In this document: piece by piece, positions 32,522-43,989 of the stretch
How the letters are laid out: each line of letters starts with the position of its first letter
Numbering within the stretch: the first letter of the stretch is position 1
NCBI GenBank assembly: GCA_030765065.1
Contig: CM060987.1
Span: 77,615,833-77,679,832, forward strand
DNA from: Deroplatys truncata
Taxonomy: Eukaryota; Arthropoda; Insecta; Mantodea; Mantidae
Reading direction: 5' to 3'
Length of the DNA: 64,000 nucleotides
Position numbers and translations under genes: made by a program
The notes under the pieces: model-generated
The model's input: the letters and a program-made list of their open reading frames with translations, nothing else
Databases searched by the model: none
Told to the model about the DNA's origin: nothing

Positions 32522-32686
32522 TAATACGGTGAGCCGGTTCATTTTTAATTCACATCACATCTGCGCTTAGGTATTAACTAAGTAAAAGCAAAAAATATAA
32601 ATGGAAACCTTAGTAACTAAGTAAAACTTAGTAAAAACTTAAGCAAAATGTGGTGTGAATTAAAAACGAACCGTCTCACCGTATTA
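32522..32686. mobile_element. MITE, 165 bp, with 39 bp terminal inverted repeats
   Basis: The left end TAATACGGTGAGCCGGTTCA continues through 'tttttaattcacatcacat'. The right end is its complement with three mismatches over 39 bp. The interior is AT-rich and codes for nothing. The target duplication is ambiguous: TA lies at both possible boundaries (32,525-32,526 and 32,682-32,683), which would suit a Tc1/mariner-mobilised MITE. Confidence 0.85.
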
Positions 32687-32854
32687 CATAATGAACATAA
32701 CATCACACTTAATAATACCTCTGTCAATCATAAAAATCGTCTGTAAGTTTTCAACTTTTATTTTCTTCATCTTTATTAAGAAACACACTGGCTCTCATTG
32801 CCAAATTAACATTTCTAGATTATTTGGAGGGTGGGAAATGATGTTAATTAAAGA

Positions 32855-32955
32855 AAAGCCCCTTTCCCAGCCGGGAATCGAACCTGGAACATTTGGTTCG
32901 AAAAGTCAGAATGCTGATCACTCGCCATAGACGCAGTCTCAATTAGGTCTATCAG
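32855..32955 (-). mobile_element. tRNA-like SINE head, minus strand
   Basis: On the minus strand it reads CTATGGCGAGTGATCAGCAT, then CAGGTTCGATTCCCGGCTGG, a perfect B box. The same arrangement with changes occurs at 42,975-43,080 (minus). The A-box side is weak and no full cloverleaf forms, so it is not called as a tRNA gene. Confidence 0.55.
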
Positions 32956-33054
32956 TGCCCCTAAAGCAGAGATGCGTAAGCAACAATGCGTATGTAATTA
33001 AAAGGAATCGAGAAATTACCTATTCAAATAGTTTCTGTATCATCTAGCATTGTT

Positions 33055-33786
33055 GAAAAGGTTCTATGTGTATGTGTCTGTATGGATGTCTCTGTATCTG
33101 TGAACAGTAACTCAAAAACAAAAAGTTGGATAAGTATCAAACTTGGTATATAGGTTCAATATCTTTCAAAGATGCGACACGAATATTTTCAAGAAAATCC
33201 CTCCCACCCCAAACTATCCTTTACATGGAAAATATTTCCAAAATTTTGATTTTCTCAGAAATGGCTCTAACGATTTTGATTAAAATATATGTAATATTTT
33301 CATGACAAATAAAACGTATATCTTGAATTTTCTTGGAATGTTCCCAAAAGTCCTCTTCTTGCAGAATGAATTTTGCATAACTGGTAAACTGTAAGAAATA
33401 GAAACAATTTTTCTCTACAAAAATGTAGAGCTCGTTAAAACACACAATTTATATCATATACTTTTTTTGTTTGTTCTGTGGATGGAATCATTTCCAAGCT
33501 ATTTCTCGTTATTTGTTTGAATTTTCCAACAATTACACTTTTTCACAAATGGGTATTCGTTATTCGTTTTTTAATACCCTGGAAATGCAAAGAGAATGGA
33601 ATGTTCCACATAGCAACCAGCTCTTAAAAGATTTGCCTATCGCTTAAAGGCCTACCATATTCCCCTTGCACCTACAAGAAAATTAGCAATAAAATTAACA
33701 TCTCGATATCTCGATGAACATGAAGTAGATAGAGAATAAGCGCTTATAAAAACGCAGACAAAGTCATGTGAGTGGAACACATCAGG
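33055..33786 (+). mobile_element. Family A copy, 5'-truncated
   Basis: It starts in the microsatellite region (GTGTATGTGTCTGTATGG). It continues through 'aaacttggtatataggttca' and 'atgcaaagagaatggaatg' and ends GTCATGTG, AGTGGAA, CACATCAGG with the terminal hairpin intact. The GAAAATATTTCC stretch and other changes suggest medium age. Confidence 0.8.
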
Positions 33787-34375
33787 TTTTTTATTTTCTA
33801 TTTGTTCCTCATTTACAGGTATCAAGCTTGTTACTTACGCAGAAAAAGAACACAACACACCTGATAAACCGCACGCACTACCGCAATTCCATTAAAAGGC
33901 AGTTTTATCCGGTAAAAATTACGATTTATATGGCTCTCAGTTTTTTTTATCCTTTTAAGCACTAGCCGAGTTTACATGCACAGAATTCGAGGAGGAGCTC
34001 TATATAATGCTTTACCACCAACTTTCATTATTGTATTGGCATTATCCTGTCGTTTACGTACTTTTCCATTCTATTACCGTTCAGATTCGTTCACCAAAGG
34101 AATTAACATTTATTCGCTATACTTATTGCAGCATTCGCACAATTTAAAACATCATTTAAAGCTTCTTTATTGTTGTTTTGGATGTATAATTCTACTAATT
34201 GGAATTATTTCTGCAGTACATTCAGGAGTTAGCAATATATGAAAACGCATTATTTAGTAGCACATCCCTTCAATAGAGTTAGCTCAAATTTTGCCACCGA
34301 AGACGGTGTCTCTGATACACAGAGTGTTATAGAGGACAACCGATAATCTTTCAGGGATTATAAGGGAGATGTAAT
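33787..34375. other. No gene seen
   Basis: An open frame at 33,976-34,242 has hydrophobic stretches but no recognisable domain or context. The sequence is AT-rich. Confidence 0.4.
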
Positions 34376-34376
34376 A

Positions 34377-35263
34377 CGAGGGCTGGTCAATAAAGACTGA
34401 GACTGATTTTTTCCTGTAGCTTCCTTGATAGTTTCCTGTCTCTACCATGAATATTTGAAAATAGCGGGGTTTCATGTATAATGTCCATAGACGGCAGCAC
34501 TCTTGTATCGGTAGGTTGGTAGTAATGCTGTATATTGTTGACCCTACTTGAATTTCGCATACCACTCGTCACGAGAGGAGCAATAAAATTTTGTTTTCGT
34601 TTAAATCATACAGCCTCTGAAACTTTGGAAAAGCTGAAGCAAGCATACGGTGAAGACACAAATATTTCGTGCAACAGTGTTTAGGTGGTTCAAAGACTTC
34701 AAAGAAGGGCGAGTCCTCTGTGCTAAGCAAGGTGGGCCTGGTGCTTCGGCTTCTGCTATGACTAACATCAACACAGCAGCTGTGATTGTTGTTCTTCCTC
34801 ACACTACTGCTACAGCAGCGTACTACACACCAGTATTGGCTACACTGAGGGAGCACATTGCAAGGAAACATCCAGAACTTCATCAGAATGGGTGGGACTT
34901 CATCACAACAACGCATGGCCTCATGTCGCAAATCAAGTCCAGGAATTCAACATCACCTGCGTACTGCATTCGCCTTATAACCCCAATCTTGCCCCCTGCG
35001 ATTTCTTTTTTATTCCCATCACTAAAGGCAAAGCTCAGGGGCATTCGATTTGAGAGCACTGAAGCGTGCTGAGGAAAAGTGAGGCGATTCTCAAAGACCT
35101 GACAAAGAATGGCCTGCACCATGTGTTCGAGGACTGGCAGAGACGGTATAAAAAGTGCATTCAAGTAGGAGGGAACTAATTTGAAAAAGATCATGTCTAC
35201 ATTGAATCGGAGTAATAAATACTGTGAAAAAAATCAGCCTCAGTCTTTATTGATCAGCCCTCG
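34377..35263 (+). mobile_element. mariner, 887 bp, degraded
   Basis: Terminal inverted repeats CGAGGGCTGGTCAATAAAGA and (as complement) CGAGGGCTGATCAATAAAGA, about 30 bp with two mismatches. TA lies at 34,375-34,376 and 35,264-35,265. The length is 400 bp short of a whole mariner, so internal DNA has been lost. It differs from the mariners at 970 and 19,420 in its ends. Confidence 0.92.
34600..35180 (+). pseudogene. Degraded mariner transposase
   Basis: N-terminal helix-turn-helix text is readable (ETLEKLKQAYGEDT, then ATVFRWFKDFKEGR). After a deleted and shifted middle, C-terminal text appears around 34,970-35,170, where a worn 'LAPCDFF'-like stretch and CIQVGGN can be read. The first two catalytic Asp regions are not found. 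Several frame changes make it a pseudogene. Confidence 0.75.
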
Positions 35264-35265
35264 TA

Positions 35266-36425
35266 CTTTGATGCACGACACTCACGCTCTATAGTTCAGG
35301 ACTACCTATATGTAATAAAACAAAATTAATTAAGCGCCAGTATGTCAATAAAATTGTTTAACGCCCTGTATTACAAACTCCTTGGCAACCTCCAAAATGT
35401 AGACTTAATGAATATAAAGCGAACGAGCGGAAGCCGAGAGAAAGAACAAGTAGAACACAGCTATTGATTAATCCTTTGAAGAAGATAAGGAGACAAAGGC
35501 ATAACACAAGAAAACAGTCGATGTCCAGAACAGCAGCGATGAAAATAAGTATTGAAAAATTGCAATTAGGAACACTAGGGAACATGGCAAAGTTATTGCA
35601 GACATAAAACGTTAAGAGTGAGCGGTGTACCTTCACGAGTTTTGTGCAATGCTATAGAAGCCGTTCCTTCAAGGCGGCAAAGCGTCAATTAGAGTTGAAT
35701 TGAAAACGTTTTCGGACTCATTGCGACCCGCAGTATGTAACTTCATTCGCTGGACTTTCTGGGAGTTTATTCTTATTGTAATCCTACTTATGCTTTGTCA
35801 CGGAACTCATTCTAAAACAAAACGTCTCACAGACTTTGAATAAGTTTTACAGTCTTGGTTTACACAAATTATACAGAATTGAATATGCTTCACATCTTAT
35901 CACGCTTACAAAAGCGATTAGGAACAAGATTGCTTCCTAGAGAGTAAAGAACGAAAATGCTTAACAGATTTAGAGATGTTTCAAACGTAAGAGGATGTGC
36001 GTTAACGAATGTATGTTATATTCTTTCAACAGATATCTTACATTTTCACTGTCAAGAATTAGGAAAATAAACAACATTGCTTAATTACGTCAATTATTTG
36101 GTTTAAGCCGAAAACACGTATTGGACTGACAATACGTGTAACGTGTGACACAAAGTCCAATGGTTAAGCCTACAAGCAGTTGTAAAAGGGCTTTCGTAAT
36201 ATTCGATTGTTGGGCAAATGGATACCAACGACAACGGATTATATCTTTTAGACATTATTTCTAGTCCATAATTTTATTTTATTTTCAGTTCATACACTTA
36301 CTTCAACATAATAAATTGCACCTTAATGAGAAAACGCAGCTACAATATTATAGACTTATAGAACAACAATATGTCCGGTATTATAATATACGTAAACACA
36401 CTACATAGCTGATTGTATCTCGTTA
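35266..36425. other. No gene seen
   Basis: AT-rich with no recognisable gene or repeat. The minus-strand open frame at 35,358-35,636 has no known domain. Confidence 0.45.
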
Positions 36426-37450
36426 CAGGTTAAGACTGAATGTTCTACTCAAAATTTTTAGAATACTATGTTTCCAAAAACAAATGAAATGCTCTTATAT
36501 TTGACAGCTATGTACTTTCTAATGTTTTGCCAGTTGACTGACGTGTAGTTTGTTGAATTTGCTCATCATTTAAGGATTTTGTGTTTACTCAAAAATGAAT
36601 TTGACTAAAGAACATTTCCGGACTATGACTTTTTACGATTTTTAACGCCTAAACAGTGTTAAGAGGGGCCTAAAAATGTTTTTGGTGAAGAAGCCCCATC
36701 TAAGACAACAATTTATAATTGGTACAGAATTAAAAGAAGATCGGTTTTTTCTTAGTGATGAATTTCGTGAAGGACGCCCAAGAACTGCTGCTACTGGTAA
36801 AAGCACTGTCGCTGTTCGAGTAATGTTTGGTCCGAGTCAAGCCCAAAACATTTTAGGTAAGAGTGCTCTGTTAGACGTAAGAAAATTTTGTGGTCGATGG
36901 ATTCCACATAAACTGACTTCCGACTAAAAATAACAACGCATTGATTGGCGCAGAAAATTTCTGAGCTAAAAATCCAAGGCGGCACTTCAAATATGGTTTG
37001 GAATATCGTTACCAATGATGAATCTTGGATTTATTGTTATGATCCTGAAGAGAAAAGTCAATCTGCTCAATGGGTGTTACAAAAGTCCGACAAATTCCTA
37101 GTGCTGATAAGAAGATGGTAGCATGTTTTTTTTTTTAAACGGGCCATATTGGTACTATAGCATTACAAGATAGACGTACCCTTACTGCCGATTGGTACAC
37201 AAATGTCTGTTTACAGCAAATTTTTGAAAAAGTTTGCGAAAATTCCCAAAAGGAAAAATAATGTTATATCGTGGCATTGTATCGTCTCATACAGCAAAGC
37301 TAGCACTGAGTATCTGGATGCCCTAAAAGTCAGCACCGTGGACCCTCCACCATACAGCCCTGACCTAGCACTTTGTGATTTATTTTTGCTTCCAAAAATT
37401 AAATATAAATTGCGTGGAATCACTTTTTCATCATCGAATGCAAAAAAATA
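36426..37450 (+). mobile_element. mariner fossil, 3' end missing
   Basis: A likely 5' end starts after the TA at 36,424-36,425 with CAGGTTAAGACTGAATGTTC, but no matching right terminal repeat is seen. A family A copy begins 55 bp after the last recognisable transposase text, so the 3' end was lost or displaced. The start is an inference. Confidence 0.6.
36594..37450 (+). pseudogene. Decayed mariner transposase
   Basis: It opens with MNLTKEHFRTMTFYDF, followed by a worn helix-turn-helix with LKEDRFFLSDEFREGRPRTA. Later pieces are TNDESWIYCYDPEEKSQSAQ with the first catalytic Asp (37,012-37,075), and PPPYSPDLALCDLFLLPKIK with the third Asp near 37,375. The second Asp (usually HHDNA) is replaced by frame-shifted text near 37,280. 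Many stops and shifts are present. It is more degraded than the mariner at 970. Confidence 0.85.
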
Positions 37451-37505
37451 AAAAATAATTGATGTTAAAGGGGAATATTGTGAAAGACAATAAAATCATT
37501 TTAAT

Positions 37506-37638
37506 TTTTACTTTTCCTACTACGTATAGCAAGTAGGGGAATATTGTATTCCACCCAAAAATTCGATACCGAGATCTCACCGGAAATATAAGTTTTGAGA
37601 CCACCTGAATAAAAAAAAGCATTTTTGAAAACAGGTTC

Positions 37639-37701
<63 letters not shown>

Positions 37702-38391
37702 CCTGTGAACAGCATAACTCAGAAACGAACAGTTGGATAAACCCAAACTTGGTATTTAGGTTCAGTATCTTCCAGAGATGCGACAAGGAGGTTTTCAAGA
37801 AAATCCCCCTACCCCAAATTACCCTTTACATGGAAAATTTTTCGAAAATTTTAATTTTCTCAAAAATGGCTCTAACGATTTTGATTAAAATATCATATGT
37901 TTAAGATATTTTTATGAGAAATGAAATGTATATCTCGAATTTTCTGGGAATGTCTCCAAAAGTATGCTTCATTGTGAACGACTTTTGGACAACTGGTAAA
38001 TCATACGAGATAGACAAAATTTTACTACACAAAAAAATGAAGATCGCGTTAAAATACACAATTTATGTCATATATATTTTTGTTGTTGAGTGAACCATTT
38101 CCGAGATATTGCTTGTTATTCCCTTAACTTTTCCAACACTTTTTCTCAAATGGGAATTCGTTATTCATTTTTTTTACGTACTGGCCATGCAAAGAGAATG
38201 GAATGCGCCACATAGCAACCAGCTCTTAAAGGATTTGACTATCGCTTAAAAGCTACCATATTCCCCTTTCATCTACAAGAAAATTAGCAATAAGATTAAC
38301 ATCTCATTAACATGAAGTAGATGGAGAATAAGCGTTTGTAAAAATAGTTTGTACAAGAGTAGAGAAAGTCATGTGAGTGTAAAACATCAGA
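37506..38391 (+). mobile_element. Family A full-length copy with long (GT)n
   Basis: The 5' end TTTTTACTTTTCCTACTACG is at 37,506. A (GT)n tract of about 60 bases (37,642-37,690, then GC-rich 'gcgcgcgcgtgcc') lies at the microsatellite site. The 3' end is AGAGTAGAGAAAGTC, ATGTG, AGTGTAA, AACATCAGA at 38,391; one stem pair of the hairpin is changed. The open frames through the (GT)n tract give His-Thr or Cys-Val repeats and are not genes. Confidence 0.9.
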
Positions 38392-39649
38392 TTGTTTTTA
38401 AAACTAATCCTGGTTTGATTTTTAAAATGTACATAGTGTTACATTGGGCAAAAACACGTGGATACAATAGAAGCATGTGACTACAATAGTAACATGTATC
38501 ATCTTGGGCGATGGCAAGGCCAAGCATACTGAAGTCTGAGCCCGGCGAGTTAGAACCGATCGCAAAACATGTTTAAGAGGACATTCTCGTATTCAAATAG
38601 CAAAACAATGTTAATTTTTCAGAAAAACTGTTTTTAAAAGAAACAGTATCTCCAACATGTCTAGAATATATCCAGTATATATTACATTTGAAATCCATCT
38701 GGAAATTGGTATAACTCAAAACTGATAAATGAAGAGCAATATCTCCAACAACTATGTTATCAAACTTTAAATAGCTTTTTCTCAATATAGCAATTTTTAT
38801 TCTTTGAGGTATACTTTTTGTAGTAAATATTGATGCATGGGGCTGAAATTTTCAGGAAATGTAGAATATAACTTTTTAAAGAATTCTGTATATACCTTTC
38901 TGATTACTCTCACACATACATGTATATGCTTTTTTCCTTTGATTTATTAGTAACTTTATTATATTGTTATAAATACAAAAAATGATATTTCTAGCAAATA
39001 TTAGCAATTAGTAAAACAAGTAAACAAGTTTATTTCGTAGGAATAGAACAACTAGCATACCAAATTTTAGATCTCTATTTTAATTCTGAATTGCAAAAGA
39101 TGTACCTTTTATTACTAACCAACTATTTGCAACAACAAAAACAATAAATAATTTTAATTACAAAGCTATTCAATCCAGAGCAATGAAACTTATGTCAAGA
39201 ATATATCATGACAGGTGTAATTTAATCTGAAATTGCATTAAAATGGGAATTAGGGAATAAATTCCTTTTGGTACCAGTGTGTTCCCTTAAGTTCAAAAAT
39301 ATCCAACACGCCAGTTCCTTACAAGTGTTGCGAAACCATTTAAAATTTAACTCTATTCAGTCGACTTCGATATAAGGTTCGTTAAGGAAAGTTTTAGTGA
39401 GATTTAATCCGATAAGTACTTGTTAATATTGCGCCAGTAATTATTATTATCAGTTTTTGTACATTGTCTGTTATAACATCCATGTAAAAACATTTCTTAG
39501 AAAAGTTCTTTTGAGGGGGGGGGATACCTCTAAGAAAACCAACATTTCAAAATCGATCTGCTTGCTTCACGGGTATTTTAAATAAAGGTCCCATACGTTT
39601 GGACATCTAATATGCCACAAGTTAAAATTTTGTAATATAAAAACGTTGT
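38392..39649. other. No gene seen
   Basis: AT-rich DNA. Nothing recognisable apart from short homopolymer runs. Confidence 0.5.
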
Positions 39650-40518
39650 TCATGGCGTTCTCTAGCCTCTATCGTTTACTAATAGGTATACAAGTTATTC
39701 TTACGAAAGCTTGTTTTTCTATTTAATTTTAATCGAGATAAACCTTTGCAGGTAGCTATATTACAATTTCGTTATAGATAGAAAGAGAACAGCGATAGTC
39801 AAATGTTTAAGAACAGGATGCTATACGCTGGCTTTAAAATTCCATACTGTTTCCATGTAGTCGTGAGAAACAACTGACATTGGACAGAACCTTAAAATAA
39901 TGAAAGTACTAAACAATGTTAAAACATTAATAAGGAATATCTCGGAAATGGTTATGCTACAAAAAAGTTATTTGAAATAAGTTGTTTGTTCTAAAGAGAT
40001 CTACATTTTTGTGCAATACGTTTTCGTCTATCGCTTAATGTTTACCAATAATACAAGATTATATAAAGTTACTTCCGAATGAAGAGGACTTCACAGGCTA
40101 TTCCCATAAAATTCAAGATGTGTGTTTTATTTGTGGCATAAATATGTTTAATGTATAATGCTTTAATTAAAATCGTTAGAGCCGTTATTCAGAAAATAAA
40201 AAATTTCTAAAAATCTTCCACAATAAAGGGCAGTTTGGTGTTGGGAGATTTTCTTGAAAACCTTCTGCCCCACCTTTGGAAGATACTGAACTTAAATACA
40301 AAGTTTGGAATATATTCGACTTCTTGTTTTAGAGTTATGTTGTTCATAGACACACACAGATAGACAGACACACGGATACACAATCGGATCTTTTTCTAAA
40401 AACGCGGTAGTTTTGTTTCTACTTCAGGGGGACTCAAAACTCATGTTTCCGGTGCAATTTCCATATAAAATTTTTGGGTGGAATGCAATATTACGCATTT
40501 GGTAGAGAAAGTAAAAAT
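39650..40518 (-). mobile_element. Family A copy, older subfamily
   Basis: The worn 3' end is around 39,655-39,720 ('attttaatcgagataaacc'). The body has 'cgttatagatagaaagagaa' and 'cagcgatagtcaaatgttt'. The microsatellite (ACACACACAGATAGACAGAC) is near 40,350. The 5' end GGTAGAGAAAGTAAAAA ends at 40,517. Confidence 0.75.
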
Positions 40519-41461
40519 CAAAACTAAGTTTACCGCATTTCGGGGTAGAAATTAAATTTGGAGATAGAAATAAAACGAAAAGCATTTTCTGTGGCTGCAT
40601 TATAGTCCTTATTGTTTATTTATTTTTATTATTTCGCATATAGCATAAAACTGCCGTAGCGACAATTACCTTGTGCGTTAATGACGACTTTGTTTTTCGA
40701 CCTCCGGCATGTCAGAAGTATCCACTGTGCACAAATAAATACAACAAAATACTCATAAAATAAATAGTTTTATCAGAAGAAAAATGAACCCCGTTCAACA
40801 TTCTCAAATCATACAAATAATTCTACTTGTCTGAGGGCCCAAACAGTCTAAATGCAATACTTGAAAAACATGACATTTCATGATATAATTTTGTAACGCT
40901 TCTAAGTTTAATAAGCAATCCAGGGTTATGCACTTCTTCATACTATCTTCATTATGAGAAATGCAACAAGATGCCTCTACAGAGAATATCTTCCCAAAGA
41001 ACTACGGATTATATCGGTTAGTATTCCACATTTGGCTGCTTCATACATGCAGCATATTTCAGTATGAAATGTAGGTACCATAACGCAGATTAAAAATAAA
41101 ATAACGCGAGATAAAGCACTGTTTTGTAAAGCTGTCCCTACATGCCAATGTAATAAAATATAAGAACACACAAACAAAGTAAAATAAAATGGGATTAGTA
41201 AATACCTAATTTATTACTAGAATTTCATCAAGTTTCTGAGTTATGTACGTCAGAATCGGTGTTACAGAAATATAATTGCTATTTGTATGTTCCTCGATTT
41301 CATAGCATTTAGAATAGATTTAAAGTATAATCCTACTTTTCTTGCTTTTTCCAATGTTTATACTAACAAATAGAGCACTTTCTGTTATATAGGAACAAAA
41401 ACGAACCAAATAAACCCGTCTCCATCAAAGCTTACTACTAATCTTACAGATGGAAGCAAAC
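40519..41461. other. No gene seen
   Basis: AT-rich; no gene or repeat family recognised. Confidence 0.5.
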
Positions 41462-42463
41462 ATTTTTACATACTCTACTACAAGGGTGGCGAAAACGACT
41501 TCCTTCCGCGAGTCACCAAATATGCAACACGCACTGCATCACTCAGCAGCATGTGAAAAACAAAGGAACGGTTGCAGAGAGGTAACCGCCTGGGAGTCAA
41601 AATGACTTACGAGTCACGTTTTCGCCACCTCTGCTCTACTACATATGGTAAGTAGGGGAAGTATTGCAGTCCACCCAAAAATTCGATACCAAGATTTCAC
41701 CGGAAATACATGTTTTCAGCCCCCCTGAAATAAAAAAGCACTTTTATGAAAAGGTCCGTGTGTGTGTCTGTCTGTAAACAGTATAACTCAAAAACGAAAA
41801 GTCGGATAAAACCAAATTTGGTATTTAGGTTAAGTATCTTTCAAAGATGCGACGAAGATTTTGAAGAATATCCCCCATCTTACATTACCCTTTACATGGA
41901 ACACTTTTTGAAAATTTTAATTTTCTCAAAAATGGTTCTAACAGTTTTGATTAAGATATCATATATATATTTAAGGTATTTTCATGACAAATAAAATGTA
42001 TATTTTGAATTTTCTGGGAATGATCCCAAACGTCCTCTTGTTTTTGAATGGTTTTTGCATACTGGTAAACCGCAAGAGATAGGCAACATTTTTTACGCAA
42101 AAAATGTAGAGATCGTTAAAACATACAATTTATGTCATAAATACTTTTTTGCAGAGTGAACCATTTCCCAGATATTCCTTGTCATTTGTTTGAATTTTCC
42201 AATACTTATACTTCTTCTCAAACGGGAATTCGTTATTCCGTTTTTATGTTCTGGTCATGCAAACAGAATGGAATATTCCATTTAAAAGATTTGACTATCG
42301 CTTAAATCCTACCATATTCCCCTTGTACCTACAAGAAAATTAGCAATAAGATAGTTTCTGCAAATGTTTATCTGGATTAACATGAAGTAGACAGAGAATA
42401 AGCGTTTGTAAAAATAGTTTTTACAAGAGTAGGGAAAGTCATATGAGTGTAACACATCATATC
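41462..42463 (+). mobile_element. Family A copy carrying a hAT MITE in its 5' terminal repeat
   Basis: The 5' terminus 'tttttacatactctacta' (41,464-41,480) is split from 'catatggtaagtagggg' by a 153 bp MITE. The microsatellite is short (GTGTGTGTCTGTCTG near 41,760). The 3' end AGAGTAGGGAAAGTC, ATATG, AGTGTAA, CACAT ends near 42,460. Confidence 0.85.
41481..41633. mobile_element. hAT-type MITE, 153 bp, with 8 bp target duplication
   Basis: The ends CAAGGGTGGCGAAAACG and (complement) CAGAGGTGGCGAAAACG are hAT-like terminal inverted repeats. CTCTACTA occurs at 41,473-41,480 and exactly again at 41,634-41,641, the 8 bp duplication typical of hAT. The interior is non-coding. Confidence 0.92.
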
Positions 42464-42477
42464 TTTTCTTTTGTTTC

Positions 42478-42815
42478 AGCAGTCACCTAGTCAGGTGGCA
42501 CCGCGATAATGTGGGCGACTTGCATTTGGGAGGTCCTGGGTTCCGGGACCGATCAATCTAATCGAAAGTTTATTTCACGGTTTTTCTCGGTCGCTAGGCG
42601 AATGCTGGGTTAGATATGATTTGATTAAAGGGATAATTACCTATTATCCCTTTCATCACTACATATCACTTCCTTCTTCTTCAACGCCATACCAGCCATT
42701 CGACTGATCATCCATCTTGGATATGCTATGATTCAGAGCTTTCTTGCTCCTCGACAGGCTACTGACCCAAGGAATTGGCGGGGGTGTAAGTCTACAAAGA
42801 GGAGGATATTTCGTT
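42478..42815 (+). mobile_element. tRNA-derived SINE (first family)
   Basis: The head is 'ggtggcaccgcgataatgtg', followed by 'catttgggaggtcctgggtt', a worn B box. 'cggtcgctaggcgaatgctg' follows, then the tail 'catcttggatatgct', 'ttgctcctcgacaggctac', 'aagaggagg', shared with the SINEs at 10,195 and 60,642. It starts right next to the 3' end of the family A copy. Confidence 0.7.
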
Positions 42816-42974
42816 GAAGAATAAGTTTTAACAGTCCCCTTAACTTCTGTGATATATCGGTGGTTTTAGCGTAACTCATTGATTGTAGCATTTTATTTTC
42901 TTTAAGAAACAGAACCACATTCACTCCCACATTCATACTTACAGATTCTGCCGAGAGTAAGGAATGATTCTAGA

Positions 42975-43080
42975 TAAAGGAAAATATCCCCGGCCTAGCG
43001 GGGAATGCAACCTGGTACCTGAAGTTGAGAAGCCAGAATGCTGACTACTCGACTACAGAGATAGTCTCAGCAAAACTTTA
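42975..43080 (-). mobile_element. tRNA-like SINE head, minus strand
   Basis: On the minus strand it reads 'gtagtcgagtagtcagcat', then CAGGTTGCATTCCCCGC, a B box with one change. It is the same family as 32,855-32,955. Confidence 0.5.
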
Positions 43081-43193
43081 TATTTCCGTCATAATTCAAT
43101 TCCCAATCTGTTAAGCATATTTTAGAACGAAGTTATTAATTTTTAATTGTTAATTATAGATTTTAATCGTACAAATACAATGCCGTCGTTTTA

Positions 43194-43986
43194 AGATGAG
43201 GCCACAGACCGGCTATATACGTAGCACACAGTACTGCAGTGATCTCGGTATTTTTCCGATGTGGTGCAGGACGTGCTCAAGGTTATCTTTATCAGTTGTG
43301 CTTCAGTCGCCGCTTTGAGTTAGTGTTGTAAAGAAACTTTATGGATCTAAGGGCGAACGTTTATTCAAGACATCTGTGTTGTGTATGATTTGATTAAGAG
43401 TTAGTGTCTTGTTATTAGTCCACTGCAATGCTTGCGAAAAATTCACGGTTGAATAACGAATTTTTATATACGATACTAAAAACCGAATCATGTAGAGAGG
43501 TGTATAGACAATTTCAGGAGAAATTTCCTGCTATTCCAGTTCCAGGTAAGAAAACTATTAGACGTCTTTAGAACAGCGGGATCGTTAAACACTAAACCTA
43601 AGAAGCGAAAATGAGATGCTCTAACGTAGGAAAATATTGACGAAATTGGTACATCTATTTGTGGGGAACCCTAAAAAATAAGGTGTATAGCAACAATCCC
43701 CACACAATAGACGAACATAAAGACAATATAAAAACAGAAATAATGAACATTACGCAAAAAGAACTTAGGTATGTTTGTTAATGGAAATTTGATCCGAAGA
43801 TGCCAGGAATGTCTTCACGCAGATGGACACCACTTCCAACACCACTTAAAATAAGGTTGGTACCCATTATAGTGCATATTATTATCACTCGTAGCTGGTA
43901 AGTAACGCGGGAGTTACGGAACGAATAACCCCCAGTGTAACAGACAGTGTGCAGAGCACGTATACGCGCGATCCGTGGCCTCACAA
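43194..43986 (+). mobile_element. Internally deleted Tc1-like element (DUF4817 type), copy 1
   Basis: The left end (AG)ATGAGGCCACAGACC and the complement of the right end (TTGTGAGGCCACGGATC) form imperfect terminal repeats, continuing with 'tatacgt' and 'gcacac' on both sides. TA lies at 43,192-43,193 and 43,987-43,988; the exact boundary is uncertain by a few bases. It lacks the middle of the transposase gene, as does copy 2 at 62,103. Confidence 0.8.
43428..43571 (+). pseudogene. N-terminal remnant of Tc1/mariner transposase
   Basis: ATG 43,428 opens 47 residues: MLAKNSRLNNEFLYTILKTE, SCREVYRQFQEKFPAIPVPG, KKTIRRL, then a stop. This is the helix-turn-helix domain known as DUF4817 in arthropod Tc1/mariner transposases. 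Some 130 bp further on, C-terminal text of the same enzyme is readable (LIRRCQECLHADGHHFQ near 43,790-43,840). The catalytic core between the two is missing. Confidence 0.8.
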
Positions 43987-43989
43987 TAC

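Noticed and set aside
37431-37904. Open frames with His-Thr or Cys-Val repeats
   Set aside because: They come from the (GT)n microsatellite of a family A copy and exist in every frame.
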